DNA of 28,055 nucleotides from JBBSEZ01 sp038239195 (GCA_038239195.1 JBBSEZ010000076.1:1-28055), one strand, 5' to 3'; positions 19,200 to 27,405 are shown, counted from the first letter of the stretch. Program-made: numbers and translations. Notes: generated by a model from the letters alone, not told the origin.

Positions 19200-20999
19200 T
19201 TACGCTGTGCTGGTCACGGCCTGGCGGATGCGCACGTCGAGCTGGGCAATGGCCGGGGGGATGCGGCGCAGCGCGAGCTGGAGCCGCTCGAACGCCGAGC
19301 CTCCCGTCGCGGGCCACTGGGCCAGCCATTCGCTCAGCGGCACGGAGAGGTGCTGCTTGAACAGGGCCTGCTGGCGCTGGCGGGTCTGCTCGCGCTGGGC
19401 GTCGATCACCTGCTTGCCGAGCAGTTCGACGAGCTGGTGGGTCAGCGAGGCGACCAGGGGGACCACGATGACGTCGTGCCAGCCGGGGCCCGCCGCGATG
19501 GTCCCGCCGATGGCGGCCGCGTCCAGGGCCAGCTTCCCGCCGCGGAGGGTGTTGAGAACGAGCGGCCGCTTCTGGAGCTCCTCGTAGATCGCCCGCGCGG
19601 TGCGGTCCACCTCCGTCGCCAGGGCCTGCTGGAAGGAGCGGAACTGCTGCCCGAAGCGCTCGCGCGTCTTCTCCTGGAGCCCGCCGCTGTGGAAGCCCTG
19701 GGACACGTGGGCATAGAGCGGGTGCTCGTCGGAGCGACGGGCCGACTCCTTGCGGAGCAGATCGACCCATGCGGTCAGCGCTTCTTCCAGGATCGTGTTC
19801 TCGGCCCGGCTGCCGACCTCCGGCCGGCTCATCGCCTTGCCGATCAACCCGCGCACCAGGCGATAGGGCGTGCGGAGGACGTAGAGCGTCCCGCTCAGGA
19901 TCATGCCGATGCCCGGCAGGTCGAGCAGTTGCATCAACCGCACCAGGGCCTCGTCGAAGCCGCGGAACTTTTCGCTGTCGAGGTACTCGCGCACGTAGCG
20001 ATGCTCGAACTCGGCTTGCCCCGACTGCACCAGCGCTTGCCAACTTTGCAGCGCCACCACGTCCTGGCGGGCGACGCTCAGGAGCTGGTCCTGGTGTTGC
20101 AGGAGGTAGCGCGTGGCCCCGACCACCGTGCGCCGGCGCGCCGCGAGGGCCGGGGTGCCGAGCACGGCCACCTGGTTGAGCAGGGGTATGCGGTAGCGCG
20201 TCGCCTTGCGGGCCGGGTCGGCGAGTTGCTCGGCGGTCAGGAAGGGGATGGCGATGGTGACGGCGCCGCGGCCCAGCCCGCCCGGCATGTTGCCGAGCAC
20301 CTCTTTCTGGAAGTGGGCCACCATCGCCTCGGCGTCGGTGGGGCGCATCTTCATCAGGCAGACGACGATCGGTTTGCCGGTCTGGAGCACCAACTTGAGG
20401 AACTCCGTGGGTATCTCGTCGTTGTAGCGCTCGTCGGAGGCGACGTAGACGATGACGTCGGCCAGGCCGCTGGCTTCGACGAGGCGCGGGATGTAGCCCG
20501 TCGCCGCCCAGGTGGTCATGTCGGGGCAGTCCCAGACGACGAAGTCCTTGAGTAGGTCGAAGGTGGTGGGATCGCTGGGGACGCGGCGCACCTGATAGAC
20601 GTCCTCGTCGATGGAGGAGGGGCCGGGCGCGATGAGGCGCGTGAGCGGGCCGAGGAAGCCGAGGTGGGCCGCCCAGTTGATCGGCCCGTTGGTGTTGGTG
20701 TAGGCGATGGGGTGGCGGGTGAACCCGGCCTGGGGGTTGGCCTCGGCGGCGGTGGCCCCGCTGAGCAAGTTGGCGACTGTGCTTTTGCCCGCCCCGGCCC
20801 CACCGACGACGGCGATGTGGAGCGGGATGGGCGGCTGGCCATCGAGGAAGGGCCCGGCGCAGTTCCGCACGAGGGCAGCGCCCAGGCGGAGTTGCGCGGC
20901 CGCGCGCCCTTGCTCCTGCTGATGTCGGCTGTGCTGCTCCAGCCAGCCGAGGTCGTCCGCCAACTGGCTCGTCAGCGCTCGCGCGCTCAGTGTTTCCAT
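19200..20999 (-). CDS. Large dynamin-like GTPase with degenerate G4
   Basis: 599 residues. P-loop GGAGAGKST at 66-74, a G3 region VVWDCPDMTTW with DCPD at 157-160, and at the G4 place MKMRPTD (216-222) instead of NKxD, so base specificity may be relaxed. The C-terminal half is helical with two hydrophobic stretches (about 360-380, PGIGMILSGTLYVL; about 510-545, AAAIGGTIAAGPGWHDVIVV). These could be a membrane-inserting paddle. The ATG at 20999 has no Shine-Dalgarno because an inverted repeat starts 3 bases upstream; translation may use a leaderless or structure-dependent mode. It pairs with the second GTPase downstream, as bacterial dynamin-like proteins often do. Confidence 0.82.
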   Translation of the reverse strand: METLSARALTSQLADDLGWLEQHSRHQQEQGRAAAQLRLGAALVRNCAGPFLDGQPPIPLHIAVVGGAGAGKSTVANLLSGATAAEANPQAGFTRHPIAYTNTNGPINWAAHLGFLGPLTRLIAPGPSSIDEDVYQVRRVPSDPTTFDLLKDFVVWDCPDMTTWAATGYIPRLVEASGLADVIVYVASDERYNDEIPTEFLKLVLQTGKPIVVCLMKMRPTDAEAMVAHFQKEVLGNMPGGLGRGAVTIAIPFLTAEQLADPARKATRYRIPLLNQVAVLGTPALAARRRTVVGATRYLLQHQDQLLSVARQDVVALQSWQALVQSGQAEFEHRYVREYLDSEKFRGFDEALVRLMQLLDLPGIGMILSGTLYVLRTPYRLVRGLIGKAMSRPEVGSRAENTILEEALTAWVDLLRKESARRSDEHPLYAHVSQGFHSGGLQEKTRERFGQQFRSFQQALATEVDRTARAIYEELQKRPLVLNTLRGGKLALDAAAIGGTIAAGPGWHDVIVVPLVASLTHQLVELLGKQVIDAQREQTRQRQQALFKQHLSVPLSEWLAQWPATGGSAFERLQLALRRIPPAIAQLDVRIRQAVTSTA

Positions 21000-21002
21000 G
21001 GT

Positions 21003-21152
21003 AGTCCGTGGTCCGTAGTCCGCAGTCCGTAGCAAAGACACTCGGACGGCCCGCCTCTCGCGAGAGGGCCGCGCGTCAGTCCACAATCCGCCGGCGCGAC
21101 GACTCCCCTTCGGGTGTCTTTGCTACGGACTACGGACTACGGGCTACGGACT
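21003..21152. repeat. Long inverted repeat made of AGTCCGT heptamers
   Basis: The arms at 21003-21041 and 21114-21152 (39 bases) match as reverse complements at 36 of 39 positions, with a 72-base centre. Each arm is four tandem AGTCCGT-like heptamers followed by AGCAAAGACAC. It fills the gap between thiO and the first GTPase gene and ends 3 bases from that gene's start codon. Confidence 0.85.
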
Positions 21153-21177
21153 GATAGGTAATTCTACCCGAATCGGC

Positions 21178-22311
21178 TCAGGATCGGAATGCTGTCTGGG
21201 CGGGAAGTGCCGGCGGGCGGTCGAGCCGGAACGCTTCGAGCGGGACCAGGGGAGGTCGGCCGAGGAGAAGGTCGGTCATCGAGCGCGCGCTGGCCGGCGA
21301 GAGCTGGATGCCGGCGCGGAAATGGCCGGCGGAGACGAACAGGTTGTCGAGGCCCGGCACAGGCCCCAGAAAGGGCAGGCCGTCGGGGCTGCCGGGGCGC
21401 AGGCCGGCCCAGCAGCGCTCCAGGGCGGCGCCCCCGAGGGCTGGGGCAAGGGCGGCAACGAAGGCCAGCAAGCCGGCGATCCCCTCCGCGGTCGGTCGGG
21501 CGTCGAACCCTGCCTCCTCCTCCGTCGAGCCGACCAGCACCCGCCCATCGAGGCGCGGGACGACGTACCGCTTCCCCTGGAGCAGGATCGGGGACGGTCC
21601 TGGGCGGCCGGTGTTCAGGAGAGCAATCTGCCCGCGCACCGGGCGGACCCCGGGGCGCCAGCCGACCTGCTGGAGCAGTTCGTCCGCCCAGGGCCCCGGG
21701 CAGAGCAGGAACCGGCCCGCGGTGAGGCGCCCGCCGTCCGTCTCGACGGCGTCGATGCGCCCGCCGTGGCGGACGAGCTGGCGAACGGCGCGGTGGGGGA
21801 GCAGGCGGGCCCCCTTGCTGGCCGCGGCGGACTCGAGCGCTTGCAGGTGGCGCGGGTTGCGCACCTGGGCCATGCCGGGGAAGCAGATGCCGCGGGGCAG
21901 GTTGGGCGCCAGGTCCGGGGCGAGCTCGTGCAGCTCGACGGCGCCAAGTTCGCGGAAGGCGATGCCCTCGCCGCTCCACTCCTCCGTCGGGAGGGGCGCG
22001 TCTTCGCCGGGCTCGTGGACCTCGATCCCCCCGCAGACGACGTAACCATTGTCGATGCCGGTCTGCTCGCGGAGCTCGCGCGAAAGGTCGGGATAGAGGG
22101 CGGAGCTGTGGGCGCGCAGGAGGTCGTAGGGGGTGGCGGCGCGGGTTGGGTCGCCGGGGGGGATGATGCCGGCGCCCGCCCACGAAGCCTGCCGGCCGAA
22201 GTCGGCGCGGTCCACGACCGTCACGCCGACGCCCTCGGCCACCAGGAAGTAGGCGGTGGTCAGGCCGATGACCCCGCCGCCAACGATCAACACGTCCGCG
22301 TGCTCGCCCAT
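21178..22311 (-). CDS. thiO: Glycine oxidase ThiO-like FAD amine oxidase
   Basis: A DAO-family flavoenzyme. ThiO oxidises glycine to iminoacetate for the thiazole half of thiamine. Dinucleotide-binding GGGVIGLTTAYFL begins at about residue 11. The C-terminal FAD segment CWAGLRPGSPDGLPFLGP followed by LFVSAGHFRAGIQLSP is close to the ThiO pattern. 377 residues is normal. No other thiamine gene lies nearby, so a related D-amino-acid or sarcosine-type oxidase remains possible. The start ATG at 22311 has no obvious Shine-Dalgarno. It is divergent from mutS2, with 173 bases between the starts. Confidence 0.75.
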   Translation of the reverse strand: MGEHADVLIVGGGVIGLTTAYFLVAEGVGVTVVDRADFGRQASWAGAGIIPPGDPTRAATPYDLLRAHSSALYPDLSRELREQTGIDNGYVVCGGIEVHEPGEDAPLPTEEWSGEGIAFRELGAVELHELAPDLAPNLPRGICFPGMAQVRNPRHLQALESAAASKGARLLPHRAVRQLVRHGGRIDAVETDGGRLTAGRFLLCPGPWADELLQQVGWRPGVRPVRGQIALLNTGRPGPSPILLQGKRYVVPRLDGRVLVGSTEEEAGFDARPTAEGIAGLLAFVAALAPALGGAALERCWAGLRPGSPDGLPFLGPVPGLDNLFVSAGHFRAGIQLSPASARSMTDLLLGRPPLVPLEAFRLDRPPALPAQTAFRS

Positions 22312-22484
22312 GCGGTTGTTATAGGGGCCCTGTCACAGTTGCGCAGGGCCCCGGTAGATGAAGGGGTGGGAGGATCGCCGCTGTTGGCGCGGGGGCTGCG
22401 CCCCTACAATTTACCGAGAGAACCGAGATGCCTACGCTGCCCGCCTGCCCGATGGCCCGGCCTTGTGGCGACAGAAAGACGGTC

Positions 22485-24452
22485 ATGGACTCGCACACCC
22501 TCGAACTGCTCGAATTCAATAAAGTCCGCGAACTGCTGGCAAACTACGCCGCCTGCTCCCTCGGCAAGGAGCTGGCCCGCCAGCTCGAGCCCAGTCCAGA
22601 CGGCGACGCCATCCGCCAGGAGATCGCGCTCGTCTCGGAGATGGCCGACGCTCTTGGGCAGGGCATCTCCCCTCCCTTCGGCGGGCTGCACGACGTGCGC
22701 CTTACCGTCCGCCGCGCCGGCATCGGCGCCCAGCTCACCGTCGAGCAACTCCTGGAGGTGGCCGACACGCTGACCTGCACCGGCAACACGTATCGGTATC
22801 GCCAGCGGCTGACGAACCGCCACGAGCGCCTCATCGAACTGCTCACGCCCGTCGAGGACCTGGGGCCGGTGGCCAAGTCGATCACCGGCTGCATCGACTC
22901 GCGCGGGCACGTCCTCGACATGGCCAGCCGGGAGCTGGCGCAGGTCCGCCATAAGCTCGCCGACGTGGACGAGCGCGTGCAAAATCAGATCCGCCGGCTG
23001 CTGCGCGACCCGAAGGTGCGCGAGGTGCTTCGCTACCCCAACGCCACGGTCGTCGGCGATCATTACGTCCTGCCGGTCGCGGTCAATCACCGCCACAAGC
23101 TCCAGGGGGTCGTCCACCGCACCAGCGCCACGGGCGAGACGGTCTTCATCGAGCCGGCCGGCGTGGCCAGTCTGAGTGCCGAGCGGTCGGTCCTCAAGGG
23201 CGAGGAAGACCGAGAGGTGCGCCGGGTGTTGCGCAAGCTGAGCGGGGAGGTGGCCCGGGTCGCCAAGCCGCTCGCCTTCGCCCTCGGCATCCTGGCCCGC
23301 CTCGACCTCATCACGGCCAAGGCCCGGTTTAGCCGCGAGTTCGACATGTACGCCCCGACGATCAACGCCGAGGGGCAACTCTGGCTGCGTCAGGCGCGCC
23401 ACCCGCTACTGCTTCACCTGTTTCGCCAGGAGGCAAGCGGTGAGGGGGTGGGGTGGCGAGGTGGCGACAGGCAGGCGGAAGGCCCCACCCCATCCACCAC
23501 CACCTCACGACCTGCCCGGGAGGTCGTCCCCATCGACGTTCGGCTGGGCTTCGGCTTCAACCAGCTCATCATCACCGGCCCCAACACGGGGGGCAAAACG
23601 GTCTGCCTCAAGACGGCCGGGCTGCTCAGCCTCATGGCCCTGTCGGGAATGCACGTCCCCGCCGGCGAGGGCAGCAGCGTCCCCCTCTTCAAGCAAGTCC
23701 TGGCCGACATCGGCGACGAGCAGAGCCTGGAGCAGTCTCTCAGCACGTTCAGCTCGCACGTCTCCCGCATAGCGCACATCCTGCGCGAGGCCGACGGCGA
23801 GAGCCTGGTCTTGCTCGACGAGTTGGGGGCGGGGACCGACCCGACGGAGGGGGCGGCGCTGGGCCGGGCGATCCTCGACAGCCTCGACCAGATCGGCTGC
23901 CGGTCGATGGTGACGACGCACCTCGGCGACCTCAAGACCTACGCCTTCCACAACGAGCGCGCCGAGAACGGGGCCGTCGAGTTCGACGTCGAGACGCTGC
24001 GGCCGACGTATCGCCTTCAGATCGGGCAGTTCGGCATGAGCAACGCGCTCCAGATCGCCCGGCGGCTGCACCTGCCGCGCGACCTGCTGCGCCGGGCCCA
24101 TCGGTATCTGCGGCGCCGGCAGAAGCGGGCGCCCGAGATGGCCCAGCTCCAACGGCTGCGCGAAGAGGCCGAGAAGGCCCGGGGGGAGGCGCTCGTCGCC
24201 CAGCACCACGCCGAGCGCCAGGCCGAGGAACTGCGCCAGAAGGCGGCGGAACTCACGCGCGAGGCCGAGGCCGCGGCGGCGCTTCGCGAGGCGCGGCTCA
24301 AGATGCAGCCGAACGACGTGGTGCGCGTGCCGAAGTACGACAAGGTGGGGCGCGTGGTGCGGCTGGACTTCAAGCGGAACATCGCCGTGGTCAGCCTGGG
24401 GATCGGGCAGTGGGAGGTGCCGCTGGAGGACGTGTTCCCCGAGGGGAAGTAG
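22485..24452 (+). CDS. mutS2: MutS2-type ATPase lacking the Smr nuclease domain
   Basis: 655 residues. The N-terminus is the typical MDSHTLELLEFNKVRELLA, which fixes the start at 22485 rather than an in-frame ATG at 22428. A helical core contains HRTSATGETVFIEPAGV, followed by the ABC-type ATPase: Walker A GPNTGGKT at 365-372, the signature region LSTFSSHVSRI, Walker B LVLLDELGAGTDPTEGAALG and the TTHLGDLK switch. A coiled coil and a short KOW-like segment (NDVVRVPKYDKVGRVVRL) end the protein. Family members usually run to about 780 residues with a C-terminal Smr endonuclease. That domain is missing, and the gene ends cleanly with EDVFPEGK. MutS2 acts in recombination control or ribosome rescue; with no Smr, cleavage would need another protein. 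About 30 residues between HPLLLHLFRQ and VPIDVRLG are a repeat insertion. Confidence 0.93.
   Translation: MDSHTLELLEFNKVRELLANYAACSLGKELARQLEPSPDGDAIRQEIALVSEMADALGQGISPPFGGLHDVRLTVRRAGIGAQLTVEQLLEVADTLTCTGNTYRYRQRLTNRHERLIELLTPVEDLGPVAKSITGCIDSRGHVLDMASRELAQVRHKLADVDERVQNQIRRLLRDPKVREVLRYPNATVVGDHYVLPVAVNHRHKLQGVVHRTSATGETVFIEPAGVASLSAERSVLKGEEDREVRRVLRKLSGEVARVAKPLAFALGILARLDLITAKARFSREFDMYAPTINAEGQLWLRQARHPLLLHLFRQEASGEGVGWRGGDRQAEGPTPSTTTSRPAREVVPIDVRLGFGFNQLIITGPNTGGKTVCLKTAGLLSLMALSGMHVPAGEGSSVPLFKQVLADIGDEQSLEQSLSTFSSHVSRIAHILREADGESLVLLDELGAGTDPTEGAALGRAILDSLDQIGCRSMVTTHLGDLKTYAFHNERAENGAVEFDVETLRPTYRLQIGQFGMSNALQIARRLHLPRDLLRRAHRYLRRRQKRAPEMAQLQRLREEAEKARGEALVAQHHAERQAEELRQKAAELTREAEAAAALREARLKMQPNDVVRVPKYDKVGRVVRLDFKRNIAVVSLGIGQWEVPLEDVFPEGK
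23440..23508. repeat. Imperfect inverted repeat inserted in frame in mutS2
   Basis: GTGAGG (23440-23445) pairs with CCTCAC (23503-23508), and GGGGTGG (23450-23456) pairs with CCACCCC (23485-23491), with a bulge on one side. It encodes Gly/Arg/Thr-rich residues just before the conserved VPIDVRLG strand and preserves the frame. It parallels the insertion in the Ser/Thr kinase gene, although the sequence differs. Confidence 0.65.
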
Positions 24453-25160
24453 CTGCCGCGAGCCGAGCGCCGCCCCGACACCAGGCCGACGCGCGAGCGA
24501 GGGCGACCTTCCCTGCGTGGCGCGTTGGGCCGCCGCGTGGCACTTCCCGGCCGAGTCGCCGAGTCACCTGCTCACCAGGGGAGAGCGGTGGCGGGTTACC
24601 TTGACATCGCAAGCCGTTGCAGGGAAAAATGTTGCGCAGTGAGAAAGAGTCACCTGCTCACCTGCTCACCGATGGGCAGGTGAGGCCGTTGGCAAGCAAA
24701 ACCCCGTCGAGCTCCGCGCTGGGCCCGAGCCCGTGGGCCCGTCTGCCTCGGATGCTCTCTGCGGACCGGCCTCCTCCAGGCAACGTCGGGCCTTCCGCGC
24801 CAGACTTCGCAAGGGGAGAGGGAGCTGGCCTCCGCCTCCTTCGGTCCCGCTCCGCACGCCTGGGCCCGACGACTTCCCCGCAAGGCTGGCACGACCCGCG
24901 CGAGCCCCAGCGGGCCGTGGCCTCCCACGCTGCCACACCCTGCCACCGTGGCAGGCACTGCTCGCGACGGAAGCCCCTCTCTGTTGATCGACTTACACGC
25001 TGAAGCGCACCCACCCTGCCACCCTGCCACCGCGCGAAGAGGCGGGCGGGCAGCCCCGGAATCAGCGAGATTGCGCTCAAAGTGCTCTGGCGACAACGTA
25101 GGCGGGGCCTGTCTAATCGAATGGGTAGAAAGCGAGCCCGGGGAGGCCCCAGGAAGGCGG
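24453..25160. other. About 700 bases without a gene, with short repeats
   Basis: No frame here encodes a recognisable protein; the translated residues are Arg/Pro/Ala-rich. GAGTCACCTGCTCACC occurs twice in direct orientation (24561-24576 and 24647-24662). CTCACCTGC at 24657-24665 can pair with GCAGGTGAG at 24676-24684. CTGCCACCGTGGCAG at 24940-24954 is identical to 2204-2218, and a related CCCTGCCACC motif is repeated near 25015-25031. Confidence 0.65.
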
Positions 25161-25735
25161 TCACCGGATCACGGGCTTGGCACCCGGGGGCGCGGGCGCC
25201 GGCAGCGGCCCCGGGGCCCCGCGCGGCGGGGCCTTGCCGTCGGCCAGCTTGACGTTGTTCAGGGTGAAGGACACGTCGATGGTCAGCAGCTTGCTGCCCC
25301 GGTAGACCAGCTTGGCCGGCTCGCCCTGGCCCTTCTGCGGGCGGTAGAACATCTCGGCGATCCAGCGGCGGTCCTCGACGTGGCCGCCGCGGATCATGAG
25401 CACGGCTGGCAGCTCCTTGTCCTTCGCGTCAACCAGCGAGAGGCCGTGGGCGCGGCGGCCGCGGTTCTTGCCGGGCATGCCGCCGAGGAGGAGGGGGCCC
25501 ATTCGGGAACGTGGCCGGACGGCTTCTGCATCTCGAAGCGGACGTCGAGCTGGCCGTCCTTGCCCTTGGTAACGTCCGTGACCTTGATGTAGCCGTCCTC
25601 CCCGCCCTTGAAGGTCTTGGCCTTGGCGAGGTCGGTCACGATGATAACGGTTTCGGGCTCGGACAGCACCCTGGCGGTGATCGTGCCCTTCAGTTCCTTC
25701 AACACCTCGCGGAAGCGGTTCGCAACGCGTCTTGC
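25161..25735 (-). pseudogene. Frameshifted gene of unknown function
   Basis: Two minus-strand frames join into one sensible protein. About 25730-25500 gives LKELKGTITARVLSEPETVI and on to KPSGHVPEW. A second frame from about 25500 gives GPLLLGGMPGKNRG and on through LLTIDVSFTLNNVKLADGK to the stop at 25161-25163. One extra G in the GGG run at 25498-25500 would restore EWGPLLLGG, so a single-base indel explains the break. Upstream of about 25735 the frame is low-complexity and the start is not identifiable. The protein looks like a secreted or lipoprotein-type beta domain with a Pro-rich tail; I do not recognise the family. A sequencing error is an alternative to a true pseudogene. Confidence 0.6.
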
Positions 25736-26171
25736 CCGGTCCCCTTCCCCGCGGCCAACCCTTTCGCGCTGCCGAGCGCTGCCACGGCGAGGAGAGGACC
25801 ATCCCACCGGCGCCGCCGGCCGAGTCAAGGAAGGGCGGCGACAGTGCGGGCGCGTCCGACGGCTTACCCCTCCCAACGAGACACCCCTCCGGTCGGATTG
25901 CCCCGTGAAGCATTTTGCCAACAAAGCTGGCAAGTTCGCTCATGGACGACGTGCTGGAGCGCGCGCCAGCCGCGGGCGGCGGTCGCCCGGGCAGCGGGGC
26001 GACTTGTGGGCAGCGGCAGAGAGGCAAAAGCGCCGCGCCGATGCGGGGGCCGGGGCGGGCGAAAAGTGCTTGCGGCAGGGCTCGGCGTGGGGTAGCATCG
26101 GGTGGAGAGTCGGGAGGCTGGATTGAATGCCCCCAGGGCGGAAGCCCCCACCGGGCGGGTAAGTTCAACCA
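25736..26171. other. Stretch without a convincing gene
   Basis: The open frames in this stretch give only low-complexity Arg/Pro/Ser-rich residues. TTGCCA and TGGCAA near 25916-25934 can pair across a short loop. Nothing else stands out. It separates the frameshifted gene from the right-hand segment that carries the FRG gene. Confidence 0.5.
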
Positions 26172-26250
26172 GAATCTATGCTGCGTGGTCCGCGAAGCAC
26201 GACTTCGGCAAGGGCACGGCCTCTCCGCGCGGACCACGCAGCATAGATTC
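26172..26250. repeat. 23-bp perfect inverted repeat
   Basis: The left arm at 26172-26194 begins GAATCTATGCTGCGTGG; the right arm at 26228-26250 is its exact reverse complement, with a 33-base loop. There is no T run after it. It could be a miniature element end, an mRNA hairpin, or a fold-back duplication. The right arm reads in frame in the short minus-strand open frame at 26176-26394, and the left arm supplies that frame's TAG stop. Confidence 0.85.
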
Positions 26251-26394
26251 CATTGCGTTCAGCAACCGAGCGGGGTCGTCCAACAACCTGGATGAAATGG
26301 CCCACTGGTCGCGTTCCTGGTCAGCGACGAGGCCCGGCACCTGGGTGTACACTACCGATGGGGCTGCCTGGACTATTGAGTGAATCGGAGCCAA
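26176..26394 (-). CDS. Possible small protein, unknown
   Basis: 72 codons from the ATG at 26394, with mostly G or C in third positions and a balanced, globular-looking composition (VVYTQVPGLVADQERDQWAI and SSRLLDDPARLLNAMESMLR). There is no Shine-Dalgarno or recognised family. Its last 8 codons come from the left arm of the inverted repeat, so an originally longer gene may have been cut by a fold-back duplication. It is divergent from the FRG gene and starts 8 bases from it. Confidence 0.3.
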   Translation of the reverse strand: MAPIHSIVQAAPSVVYTQVPGLVADQERDQWAISSRLLDDPARLLNAMESMLRGPRGEAVPLPKSCFADHAA

Positions 26395-26401
26395 GACGAC
26401 A

Positions 26402-27289
26402 ATGAAAACGATTCCGTTGACCGGACCAGACGCCGTGCGGTGGTACGTGTGGAAGGAATTCCGAGACCAGCGGTTTCTCTTCCGCGGGGAGAATCACGAC
26501 TGGGGTAACACCTATTCGAGCCTGGACCGCAAGCAGGCCTCAAAGGACATCCCCCAGGCGCAGTGGCCAGTGTTCGACAAACGGTTGTTGGCCGTCGTCC
26601 GGGTTCTCGACCTCGTGCTCAACGCCCGGCCGGTCTTCCCAACCCCGCAGCAAGCCGTCGCGTATCCCGGGCCGGACAGCCTCCTCGCCCCGAACCAAGT
26701 TCTGGCACCGCACGCACTGGTCTACGCGACCCTTCAGCACTACGGCCTCCCGTCGCCGTTTGTGGACCTGAGCGGGAACCTGGAGACTGCACTCTTTTTT
26801 TGCTCCTACCCCACTGACCCCAAGGACGCCACGGCCCTGATGTTCGTGGTCGATTCCAAGGCGAAGGAGATCGACAGGAGACTCGCCCGGATGCCCGACA
26901 TTGATATTTACCGCACCAGCCGCCACGCCCGGCAGGCCGCCCACGGGCTCTACTTGGGACTCGGCTCCGGGCAACGGGACATCAAATATGAGAAAGGTGA
27001 GGACTTTCGCAAGCTCAACGGAGTCGTAGAGTTGATCACGTTTCCCTGGCCGGCCGAGGCTCGGTCTGTGTTCCACCACCGGTTTAAGACGCGCCTCCTC
27101 TCTGTTTCGAGCGACAGGCTGGCGAGGGAAGTCTGCTCGGCCTGCGAACACGGACTTGACGACCCACCGAGGGATGTCGCCATTCAAGTTGATGCTGTCT
27201 TTCGGCGAGCACAACATAACCTCCTGGACGACCGACAGGGAGCTCCGCCGTGTCCCGGGGCCGATCCTACAGAAGCAATTGTCTGGTGA
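26402..27289 (+). CDS. FRG-domain protein
   Basis: The FRG domain is recognised from three features: RFLFRGENHDWG near residue 25-36 (the FRG/RGQ signature), the core HYGLPSPFVDLSGNLETALFF (pattern HYGLPTRLLDWT..P..ALFF), and the later ARQAAHGLYLGL segment (equivalent to the Q-G-LF motif). 295 residues. FRG proteins are common on mobile DNA and are suspected of nucleic-acid or NAD-related toxicity or defence roles; biochemistry is poorly known. Its base composition is slightly lower in GC than its neighbours. The last 40 codons have unusually AT-rich third positions, whereas the overlapping frame has high GC3 there, so a frameshift near 27150-27190 is possible. The ATG at 26402 has only a distant GGAG. 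An attC-like site follows the gene. Confidence 0.8.
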   Translation: MKTIPLTGPDAVRWYVWKEFRDQRFLFRGENHDWGNTYSSLDRKQASKDIPQAQWPVFDKRLLAVVRVLDLVLNARPVFPTPQQAVAYPGPDSLLAPNQVLAPHALVYATLQHYGLPSPFVDLSGNLETALFFCSYPTDPKDATALMFVVDSKAKEIDRRLARMPDIDIYRTSRHARQAAHGLYLGLGSGQRDIKYEKGEDFRKLNGVVELITFPWPAEARSVFHHRFKTRLLSVSSDRLAREVCSACEHGLDDPPRDVAIQVDAVFRRAQHNLLDDRQGAPPCPGADPTEAIVW

Positions 27290-27303
27290 AGTTGCTCGGG
27301 GAG

Positions 27304-27393
27304 AAAAAGGGGTGGAGTCGAATTGCGGGCAACGTCGCTTGGGAAAGACAAAAGGGAGGCAAAAGGGATCGAAAGGGGTCCGGAGTCGAATGG
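27304..27393. repeat. Two direct copies of a GGGGT..GGAGTCGAAT motif
   Basis: AAAAAGGGGTGGAGTCGAAT at 27304-27323 and AAAGGGGTCCGGAGTCGAAT at 27372-27391 lie between the FRG stop and the attC site. From memory, a similar AAAGGGGTCAGGAGTC motif accompanies RAYT/REP-type transposases in planctomycetes; this is not verified. No transposase is present here. Confidence 0.55.
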
Positions 27394-27405
27394 AACACGG
27401 ATTAG

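Noticed and set aside
21003..21152. CRISPR or iteron array candidate
   Set aside because: The heptamers are contiguous and inverted about a centre, with no spacers and no replication gene nearby.
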